Positions 6,067-12,513 of a stretch of DNA of 16,854 nt are shown one piece after another (within the stretch, counting starts at the first letter, position 1; each line of letters starts with the position of its first letter). Under the pieces are notes generated by a model. The model was not told the DNA's origin and did no database searches. It saw nothing but the letters and a program-made list of their open reading frames with translations. The stretch is from JALOTE01 sp031422195. GTDB lineage: Bacteria; Pseudomonadota; Alphaproteobacteria; Rhizobiales; Rhizobiaceae. A program made the translations under genes and the position numbers. Location: NCBI GenBank assembly GCA_031422195.1, contig JANOPZ010000022.1, positions 1 through 16,854 of the forward strand. The letters are read 5' to 3'.

Positions 6067-8600
6067 AAGACGATCTGCCACTTACAGCCGAAATGGCCAA
6101 CCGTTTCCCTGCAAGACACGCAGGTTCAAAGGCAGATTTGGCAGAGCTAGAAAAGATCTGGTGCGCACCCAAAGGTTGGCAATTTTTTACAGCAGTCAGT
6201 AATAATTATATTGGCTTTTATTATATCGCTACAGCCTTTTTGTTCTTTTTGCTTGCTGGCATTCTCGCGCTTCTAATGCGCGTTCAACTTGCTGCGCCAG
6301 CCCAAACGTTTCTGTCGCCCGATACGTATAACCAAGTTTTCACAATGCATGGCACGGTGATGATGTTTCTGTTCGCCGTTCCAGCTGTCGAGGCCGTTGG
6401 GGTGATGTTGTTGCCGCAAATGATTGGCGCGCGCGACCTGCCGTTTCCAAGGTTATCGGCTTACGCGTATTGGATTTATCTATTCGGCGGCCTGTCGTTT
6501 TTTGCCTCTATCTTCGCCGGTCTCGCCCCAGATGGTGGCTGGTTCATGTACCCGCCGCTAACTGGGCGCATTTATTCCCCTGGCATTAACGCCGACTTCT
6601 GGCTGCTCGGAATTGGGTTTATTGAGATTTCCGCAATTGCTGGTGCCATTGAGTTTATTGTTGGCATTATGCGAACCCGCGCGCCGGGCATGTCGTTGGG
6701 AAAAATGCCGATTTTAGCATGGGCACTGCTTGTGATGTCCGTGATGATTATCATAGGTTTTCCGTCAGTCATTTTGGCAACATTGCTACTGGAACTTGAC
6801 CGGGCTTTTAACTGGCCAATTTTTGATGCAACACGCGGCGGCGATCCGCTGTTATGGCAGCATCTGTTCTGGTTTTTTGGCCACCCCGAAGTGTATATCA
6901 TCTTCCTTCCGGGCGCTGCTATGCTGACCATGTTGATCTCAACGGTGGCACGAAGCGATGTCATTGGTTACCCGCTTGTGGTGCTTTCTATCCTTGCCAC
7001 CGGTTTCATAAGCTTTGGCGTTTGGGCGCACCATATGTTCACCACGGGCATCCCCGATGTGACAGTCGGCGTATTTTCTGCAGTAAGCACTGCGGTGACG
7101 CTGCCAGCCGGAACGATGGTGTTTTGCTGGATTGCGACGCTGGCTGCAGGAAAGCCAAAATTTAACGCACCCGGGCTATTCGCCATTGGCAGCGTGCTGG
7201 TTTTTGTCACCGGAGGATTAACGGGCGTTATGGTGGCGTTTGTGCCGTTTGATTGGCAAGCCCATGACAGCTATTTTATTGTCGCTCATCTGCATTATGT
7301 GCTGCTTGGCGGGATGCTGTTTCCGCTGTTCGGCGCATTTTACTATTGGGCGCCAGCTTTTAGCAAAAACGCCTTGTCAGACCGCACCGGCAAATGGGTT
7401 TTTTGGCTAATGTTTGCCGGAACGCATGTCACATTTATGCCAATGCACATCGCTGGCCTAATGGGCATGCCGCGCCGCGTTTACACCTATTTGCCTGCGC
7501 AACAGGTTGAAACGCTCAACTTTATATCGACGTGCGGCGCATTTTTAATAGCTGCCGGCGTGGCTGTGTTCATTGTCGATATGATCCGCAATTTTCGCTT
7601 TGCACCGGGCGGCGGCAATGCTGGTAATGTCTATGGCGGTGGCACGCTGGAGTGGTTGCCATCGGGTCTCTACTCAACACGCAGCATTCCACTTGTTACA
7701 TCGCGGCAACCATTGTGGGAGGACTTAAATTTGGCGCGCAATGTTGAAGAAGGACGGTATTTTCTGCCGCGGTCTGCTACCGGCCTTCGCGAAACACTGA
7801 TGACTAGCCCGGTTTTTGCAACGCCGCAGCAATTGCTGATCCTGCCGGGCCCTTCGGTTTGGCCAATAACGGCGGCGGTGTTTACATCAGGTTTTTTCCT
7901 GCTTCTAACAATTCAGGCAGCTGTTTTAGCGACCATCAGCGGCGTTTTAGCAATCATCGCCATAATTATATGGCTGTGGGAAACCGACCGGCCGGTAGCG
8001 CTAAAAGCCGCTGATATTGGCGGCGGTATTATGGTGCCAACCCATGTCTCAGGCGTGATGAACCATGGTGTATGGGCGACCATAACGCTGCTGTTTGTGT
8101 TCGGCATGATTTTTGCAATGGCAATATTCTCATTGTTTTTTCTTTGGACAAATCAGCCAAAATTCTGGATGGATCCGCCTGCTTTTACGGCATCATTTTG
8201 GGTGTTTGTGTTGGGGGTTGCGTCACTGACCCTATCGCTCAGTGCCAAGTCGCTTTTGTTGCGCATGCAAAATGCAAACCTGACAGCGGGCGCGTTAAGC
8301 CTTGCCGCCATTTTGGCTATTGGCGCGCAATATGCCGATTATACGGGATGGCAGGCCGTGGGGTTGCAACCTGAAGCAAGCGGTCAAGGCGGTATTGTCT
8401 ATGCGATCATGGCGCATCAAGCGTCATTGCTTCTGGTTTGCCTTGTCATGGCGGCCTATGCGATGGCCCGTGCATTTGCAGGCCTGATAACTAAACCTGC
8501 AAGCGTACTTATTGATATTTGCTCGCTTATTTTGACTTATACTGCGGCACAGGGGCTGGCGGCAGCAGTGCTGACACGGGCACTAGCCACTGGTGGATAA
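6063..8600 (+). CDS. Cytochrome c oxidase, fused subunits I and III
   Basis: The 845-residue protein fuses catalytic subunit I (about 1-530) to subunit III (about 590-845, some seven helices). It starts with GTG in a GTGA overlap with coxB; GGAG at 6051-6054 is the ribosome-binding site. Redox ligands are complete: His96 and His411 for haem a, His409 for haem a3, and His274, His323 and His324 for CuB, with Tyr278 for the His-Tyr crosslink in GHPEVY. Glu276, Asp125 and the Mg-site pair His401-Asp402 are present, as is the PRR motif at 470-472. Several proton-channel residues differ: Met352 at the K-channel lysine position, Ala349 for Thr, Ser132 and Val114 for the D-channel asparagines. It reduces oxygen to water; whether it pumps normally is open. 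Confidence 0.95.
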   Translation: MKDDLPLTAEMANRFPARHAGSKADLAELEKIWCAPKGWQFFTAVSNNYIGFYYIATAFLFFLLAGILALLMRVQLAAPAQTFLSPDTYNQVFTMHGTVMMFLFAVPAVEAVGVMLLPQMIGARDLPFPRLSAYAYWIYLFGGLSFFASIFAGLAPDGGWFMYPPLTGRIYSPGINADFWLLGIGFIEISAIAGAIEFIVGIMRTRAPGMSLGKMPILAWALLVMSVMIIIGFPSVILATLLLELDRAFNWPIFDATRGGDPLLWQHLFWFFGHPEVYIIFLPGAAMLTMLISTVARSDVIGYPLVVLSILATGFISFGVWAHHMFTTGIPDVTVGVFSAVSTAVTLPAGTMVFCWIATLAAGKPKFNAPGLFAIGSVLVFVTGGLTGVMVAFVPFDWQAHDSYFIVAHLHYVLLGGMLFPLFGAFYYWAPAFSKNALSDRTGKWVFWLMFAGTHVTFMPMHIAGLMGMPRRVYTYLPAQQVETLNFISTCGAFLIAAGVAVFIVDMIRNFRFAPGGGNAGNVYGGGTLEWLPSGLYSTRSIPLVTSRQPLWEDLNLARNVEEGRYFLPRSATGLRETLMTSPVFATPQQLLILPGPSVWPITAAVFTSGFFLLLTIQAAVLATISGVLAIIAIIIWLWETDRPVALKAADIGGGIMVPTHVSGVMNHGVWATITLLFVFGMIFAMAIFSLFFLWTNQPKFWMDPPAFTASFWVFVLGVASLTLSLSAKSLLLRMQNANLTAGALSLAAILAIGAQYADYTGWQAVGLQPEASGQGGIVYAIMAHQASLLLVCLVMAAYAMARAFAGLITKPASVLIDICSLILTYTAAQGLAAAVLTRALATGG

Positions 8601-8605
8601 TAGCA

Positions 8606-8872
8606 ATGCTTCATTTCCAACTCTGGATTTCATTGATTGGCGCATTTTTAGTTTGGGGCGTCCATTTTGCCGGTCTTTATCTGGCCGCTGAATTTGCCCC
8701 TCAAACCATCCGTGTTGTTGCGCCTATTTTGCTGGTTCTTGGCCTGGCCACAAACGGCTGGATTTTTAAGCGCGCAAACACCGCCAACCCCTTTGTTGCA
8801 ACCATAGGCGGCGGAAGCGCAGTCATATCTTCGATAGCCATTCTTTGGCAGACATTGCCTGTTTATGTTTGA
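8606..8872 (+). CDS. Small hydrophobic membrane protein at the end of the oxidase operon
   Basis: The ATG at 8606 lies 5 bases after the subunit I-III stop and gives 88 residues; an earlier in-frame start at 8519 would lie inside the oxidase gene and is a shadow. Three hydrophobic stretches are visible (about 5-28, 36-55 and 63-85). The protein has no known motif that I recognise. Tight spacing suggests co-translation with the oxidase. By position and size it may be a small accessory or fourth subunit, comparable to the short subunit IV proteins of other haem-copper oxidases, though no sequence similarity to those is evident to me. Confidence 0.7.
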   Translation: MLHFQLWISLIGAFLVWGVHFAGLYLAAEFAPQTIRVVAPILLVLGLATNGWIFKRANTANPFVATIGGGSAVISSIAILWQTLPVYV

Positions 8873-8881
8873 GGTCAATGG

Positions 8882-8906
8882 GGAACAAGACTGGCCCAGC
8901 CGCGTT
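8882..8906 (+). promoter_or_regulatory. EcfG (general stress) promoter of the dehydrogenase-mgtC genes
   Basis: GGAAC (8882-8886), a 16-base spacer and CGTT (8903-8906) match the EcfG consensus exactly, in the short non-coding gap after the small membrane protein gene. The -10 element starts 40 bases before the ATG at 8943, the same geometry as the sites at 1885 and 4676. It would boost or separate expression of the dehydrogenase within an already stress-controlled block. Confidence 0.75.
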
Positions 8907-8942
8907 GAGTTGGAGATAAACTCAGGCTTAGGGTGACCCAAA

Positions 8943-10301
8943 ATGAGAAAAATTTATATAGCAGCATTGTCTGTTGCAGGTTTGGCTATTGTTGGAACGG
9001 GCGCCGTATATTTATTATCGCTGGAGTCGGCTACCGTGTCTGTGGGCGATGGCTATGGGCCAAAACCGATGTTGCCTGAACCCAACGCTAAGCTCATCCC
9101 CACGGTCAACATTGCGCCTGCCAGCCCATGGCCCGAAGGTATGACGCCAATTGCGAAGTCAGGCCTCTTGGTTAACGCGTTTGCTGAAGAACTCGATCAC
9201 CCACGTTGGCTTTATACGTTGCCGAACGGCGATGTCTTAGTGGCCGAATCAAACGCTCCGCCCCGGCCTGAACAGGGCAAAGGCATTAAGGGCTGGGTCA
9301 TGAAACTTGTCATGAAACGCGCCGGTGCCGGTGTGCCCAGTGCAAACCGTATTACATTGCTTCGAGATGCTGACGGCGACGGCACCGCTGAGGTTAAAAC
9401 CGTGTTTCTGGCAGGGCTGAACTCGCCATTTGGCATGACGATGGTTGGAAACACCCTTTATGTCGCCAATACGGATGCGATTGTGGCATTTCCCTATCAG
9501 GCTGGAATCACAGCTATTACTGAGCCGGGGGTAAAACTTGTCGATTTGCCTGCGGGCCCCCTCAACCATCACTGGACAAAAGATGTGATTGCCAGCCCGG
9601 ACGGGTTGAAACTCTATGCGACCGTTGGTTCAAACAGCAATGTTGCTGAAAACGGTATTGAAGCCGAAGAAAACCGGGCTGCTGTGCATGAAATAGACAT
9701 CGCAGCAAAAACAATTCGCCTGTTTGCCTCTGGCCTTCGCAATCCCAACGGTCTGGCTTGGAATCCTGAAAGTGGCGCGCTTTGGGTTGCTGTTAACGAA
9801 CGCGATGAAATCGGCAGTGATCTGGTGCCGGACTATATGACATCTGTAATAGATGGCGGGTTTTATGGCTGGCCTTATAGCTATTATGGCCAAACAATTG
9901 ATACCCGCGTTGAACCCCAACGGCCCGATTTGGTTGCGACCGCTATCGTGCCGGATTACGCGCTTGGCGCGCACACAGGCTCACTTGGCCTAACGTTTAG
10001 CACTTCGGATAGTCTGGGGCCGGATTTAAGCAACGGGGCTTTCGTCGGCCAGCATGGATCATGGAACCGCATACCGCATAGCGGCTACAAGGTGGTGTTC
10101 ATCCCGTTTGCCAACGGTGCGCCTAATGGTGCGCCAATCGATGTTTTGACTGGGTTTTTATCGGAAGATGAAAAAGCGCTCGGTCGGCCAGTTGGTGTCG
10201 TGTTCGATAAGGCGGGCGCACTGCTGGTTGCTGACGATGTTGGCAACAAAATCTGGCGCGTTTCAAAATCGATATCTGCGGCCTCTGCGACAGGTGATTG
10301 A
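8943..10301 (+). CDS. Sorbosone/glucose-dehydrogenase-like beta-propeller protein
   Basis: The 452-residue protein belongs to the PQQ-type soluble glucose/sorbosone dehydrogenase superfamily. A basic start and hydrophobic segment (about 4-26) form an uncleaved anchor or signal peptide, so the propeller is periplasmic. Family features include the repeated blade pattern HPRWLYTLPNGDVLVAES, the Ca-binding-like loop DADGDG, SPFGMTM, NHHWTKDV with a candidate catalytic His, SGLRNPNGLAWNPESG, and the late blades GQHGSWNR and GRPVGVVFDKAGALLVAD. Members oxidise sugars or related alcohols, passing electrons to quinone or cytochromes; the substrate here is unknown and PQQ binding is not proven. It sits behind its own EcfG promoter, directly after the oxidase operon, and could supply electrons to it. 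The ATG is preceded by AGGGTG. Confidence 0.85.
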   Translation: MRKIYIAALSVAGLAIVGTGAVYLLSLESATVSVGDGYGPKPMLPEPNAKLIPTVNIAPASPWPEGMTPIAKSGLLVNAFAEELDHPRWLYTLPNGDVLVAESNAPPRPEQGKGIKGWVMKLVMKRAGAGVPSANRITLLRDADGDGTAEVKTVFLAGLNSPFGMTMVGNTLYVANTDAIVAFPYQAGITAITEPGVKLVDLPAGPLNHHWTKDVIASPDGLKLYATVGSNSNVAENGIEAEENRAAVHEIDIAAKTIRLFASGLRNPNGLAWNPESGALWVAVNERDEIGSDLVPDYMTSVIDGGFYGWPYSYYGQTIDTRVEPQRPDLVATAIVPDYALGAHTGSLGLTFSTSDSLGPDLSNGAFVGQHGSWNRIPHSGYKVVFIPFANGAPNGAPIDVLTGFLSEDEKALGRPVGVVFDKAGALLVADDVGNKIWRVSKSISAASATGD

Positions 10302-10333
10302 AAGCTGATGTGCAGGCCAAAGGGCGCGCCAGC

Positions 10334-10351
10334 CGGGCATTTACTCGCCCG
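10334..10351 (+). other. Small hairpin upstream of the mgtC-family gene
   Basis: CGGGC (10334-10338) pairs with GCCCG (10347-10351) across an 8-base loop in the 65-base gap after the dehydrogenase. No T-run follows, so it is unlikely to terminate by itself. It may attenuate or stabilise the transcript between the two genes. Confidence 0.25.
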
Positions 10352-10366
10352 CCATAACGAAGGAAA

Positions 10367-10942
10367 ATGGCTTTGTTAGATTTAATTTTAACACGAACCA
10401 CCATCCCTGAATGGGAGATCATTTTCCGGCTGCTGGTTGCAGTGTTACTGGGAGCTATGATCGGCTGGGATCGCGAGCTTAAAAACCGGCCAGCCGGTTT
10501 GCGCACTCACATGATGACCGCGCTGGCAGCTGCAGGGATAGCCATCATGGCGCTAGAATTGGTGACTTGGGCTGAAAACAACGGCACGAAAGCCGATCCT
10601 ATCCGCGCCGTTGAAGCGGTCACGGCAGGCGTTGCATTTTTAGCGGCAGGCACCATCATTCAGTCGCGCGGCAAGGTGATCGGGCTGACCACGGGCGCGG
10701 GCATGTGGCTGGCAGGTGCACTGGGTCTTGCGGCAGGATATGGCTTTCATTTCATTGCAATTGTTATGGGGATCATTGCCGTGGTTATTTTATCCGGATT
10801 GCAGCGCTTATCAGATAAATTGAACCCCACTGTGAATGAAGAAGCGGCCGATGATGCTTCCAAGGATGCTTCCAAGACAGCAAGCCCAGACAATTTGTTG
10901 ACCCGGAAGTCAAAACCGTCGCTGAAGAACTCGATACCATAA
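10367..10942 (+). CDS. MgtC/SapB family membrane protein
   Basis: The 191-residue protein shows the MgtC/SapB signature: FRLLVAVLLGAMIGWDREL followed by NRPAGLRTHMMTALAAAG, then EAVTAGVAFLAAGTII and GLTTGAGMWLAGALGLAAG, forming about four to five helices through residue 145. The family is tied to growth in low magnesium and to stress or host survival, partly by modulating membrane energetics; the activity is not transport as far as is known. The ribosome-binding site GAAGGAAA is strong. The tail after residue 150 is hydrophilic, contains a doubled DASK unit from a 12-base tandem repeat, and lacks the larger C-terminal domain seen in some members. It follows the dehydrogenase by 65 bases and may share its EcfG promoter. 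Confidence 0.85.
   Translation: MALLDLILTRTTIPEWEIIFRLLVAVLLGAMIGWDRELKNRPAGLRTHMMTALAAAGIAIMALELVTWAENNGTKADPIRAVEAVTAGVAFLAAGTIIQSRGKVIGLTTGAGMWLAGALGLAAGYGFHFIAIVMGIIAVVILSGLQRLSDKLNPTVNEEAADDASKDASKTASPDNLLTRKSKPSLKNSIP
10853..10876 (+). repeat. 12-base tandem direct repeat in the mgtC-family tail
   Basis: GATGCTTCCAAG occurs twice without a gap (10853-10864 and 10865-10876). Being a multiple of three it repeats Asp-Ala-Ser-Lys in frame in the hydrophilic tail. It looks like a replication-slippage duplication. Confidence 0.7.
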
Positions 10943-10977
10943 CGCAGGACCATAACGCAGATCGCGTGGAACGCTTA

Positions 10978-11427
10978 TCAAGAAGGCCGCAAAAGCCCGC
11001 ATACCTGCACAGCCGGGCCTGCGATTTTTTTGGGCATTGGTGCGCCCAACAGTTGTTGAATGGCCCCGGCCAAAATTGCGGCAGTGTAGGGCTTTTGGAC
11101 AAAAGGTATTTTTGCAATGTCCATGACCGGATAACCCGATGTTATAACCACAGGTATTGCCATGCTGGCCAATATTGGCAGCAAAGACAAACCAGAACCA
11201 TCGGAGAGTTTAATATCAAGAATGGCCAAATCATAGCGTTGCGATTTTAACTGCAGCTTTGCGCCGGCAACACTTGCGCAAATGAATGTCAAACATGCTC
11301 CCATCTTTTGCAACTGGTCATCCAAATCCAGCGCAACAATATGCTCATCTTCAATAATCAGGACATTCAGCCCAGAAAGCAGACTATCAATGGGTCGATG
11401 TATTGCATGCTTGACCTGATCTGGCAT
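10978..11427 (-). CDS. Single-domain response regulator (CheY-like receiver)
   Basis: From the ATG at 11427 the protein has 149 residues and is a lone receiver domain. The acidic pocket is Glu26-Asp27 in LIIEDEHIV, the phosphoacceptor Asp71 lies in LAILDIKLSDGSG, the switch residue is Thr96 in VVITSGY, and Lys112 precedes the conserved Pro in VQKPY. There is no output domain, so it likely acts by protein contact or as a phosphate sink. The frame stays open to 11601, which would overlap the divergent regulator, but CAGGAT lies at ribosome-binding distance before the ATG at 11427, so I chose that start. Receivers of this kind commonly pair with HWE kinases; the one encoded from 12514 is the obvious candidate partner. 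Confidence 0.88.
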   Translation of the reverse strand: MPDQVKHAIHRPIDSLLSGLNVLIIEDEHIVALDLDDQLQKMGACLTFICASVAGAKLQLKSQRYDLAILDIKLSDGSGLSLLPILASMAIPVVITSGYPVMDIAKIPFVQKPYTAAILAGAIQQLLGAPMPKKIAGPAVQVCGLLRPS

Positions 11428-11519
11428 AAATTTGCATCCTGTTTCGATGCTGCTGTGCAATAACACCCGTGAGTGGTCTATAAACAAAGACATAGGGATA
11501 CGCTTTTGGGTGCTGCGAT

Positions 11520-12320
11520 ATGAACGATGCCAAATCAGTAGAATTAAAAGCGGCTGTCGTATCGGCTGCCGGACATGGCGCCAGAGGTGCTGCCAAAACA
11601 CATTGCTTTGAGTGTCCGCTGCGCAAAAAAAGAGTTTTCCGGAATTTCTCGGACAGCGAGTTAGAGTTTGTCGATAAATTCAAAGAAAGCGATTTGCACA
11701 TTAGTTCAGGTGAAACCCTGATGATGGAAGGCCAATCCAGCACCACGCTTTATACCCTGCTGTCAGGTTGGATGTACCGCTACAAAGCGTTGCCAGACGG
11801 GCGGCGGCAAGTCTTAAATTTCATGCTGCCCGGAGATTTTGTGGGTTTGCAAGCCGCTGTGTTTGGCGAGGCGCAGCATACAATTGAATGTCTTACCGAT
11901 TGCGTGCTGTGCGTCTTTCCGCGCAGCAAACTTTGGAAATTATACGAAACAGAACCCGGGTTGGGGTTTGACGTGACATGGCTGGCGGCGCGTGAGGAGA
12001 AAATGCTCGATGATAGCCTGTTGAGCATTGGTCGGCGCAGTGCTGCAGAACGGGTGGCGTTTATCCTAACACACCTCTTGCGCAGGCTGCGTGAATTGGG
12101 GCTGGCAAACGGCACCGCGTTTGATACCCCGTTTAATCAGCAGCATTTGGCAGATACGCTCGGATTGTCTCTGGTTCATACCAACAAAACGATCCGCAAG
12201 TTGACCCTGAGTAAGCTGATCGTGTGGAAAGATAAAATACTCACGATTATCGATGAAGAAAAACTGGCGCGGCTGGCCAAATATGACCGCCAAAACAGTT
12301 CTCCAAGACCTCTCATCTAA
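11520..12320 (+). CDS. Crp/Fnr-family transcriptional regulator
   Basis: The 266-residue protein has an N-terminal cyclic-nucleotide-binding-like barrel (about 40-155, with LYTLLSGWMYRYK and MLPGDFVGLQ) and a C-terminal winged helix. The helix-turn-helix is NQQHLADTLGLSLVHTNKTI at 206-225. The CFEC pair (Cys29, Cys32) recalls Fnr, but the full Fnr cysteine set is not present, so an oxygen-sensing iron-sulphur cluster cannot be assumed. The subgroup with WLAAREEKMLDDSLLSIGRRSA is one I associate with rhizobial-type genomes. It is divergent from the receiver gene, with about 92 bases between start codons that must hold both promoters. It may regulate that gene or the adjoining respiratory genes; no clear Fnr-type box was found. 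Confidence 0.88.
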   Translation: MNDAKSVELKAAVVSAAGHGARGAAKTHCFECPLRKKRVFRNFSDSELEFVDKFKESDLHISSGETLMMEGQSSTTLYTLLSGWMYRYKALPDGRRQVLNFMLPGDFVGLQAAVFGEAQHTIECLTDCVLCVFPRSKLWKLYETEPGLGFDVTWLAAREEKMLDDSLLSIGRRSAAERVAFILTHLLRRLRELGLANGTAFDTPFNQQHLADTLGLSLVHTNKTIRKLTLSKLIVWKDKILTIIDEEKLARLAKYDRQNSSPRPLI

Positions 12321-12469
12321 CTGACAACGCTGTGATATAATTGAGAGAGTTGGTTTTCACAAAGCCTAATGCCTCAAAATAATTTCGAGGCCGCCAGACA
12401 ACTGTAATGCTGAAATATATGATGTTGGTTTACTGCTAAAAACGTGCAAGCATGGCGGCTAATCATCAA

Positions 12470-12484
12470 AAACCGAAGCGGTTT
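12470..12484 (+). other. Hairpin in the leader of the kinase gene
   Basis: AAACCG and CGGTTT form a 6-base stem with the 3-base loop AAG, ending 29 bases before the ATG at 12514 and 18 bases before the AAGG ribosome-binding site. It could protect the 5' end or bind a regulator. The remaining bases from 12321 on show no clear promoter or EcfG site. Confidence 0.3.
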
Positions 12485-12513
12485 AGGTGCATTTGTCGAG
12501 CAAAGGTCTCAAC

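Noticed and set aside
11428..11601. Longer start for the response regulator
   Set aside because: It would overlap the divergent Crp/Fnr coding region, and the ATG at 11427 has the better ribosome-binding site right before the receiver fold.
11520..12320. Oxygen-sensing Fnr with an iron-sulphur cluster
   Set aside because: Only a single CxxC pair is present near the N-terminus; the usual set of four cluster cysteines is not seen.
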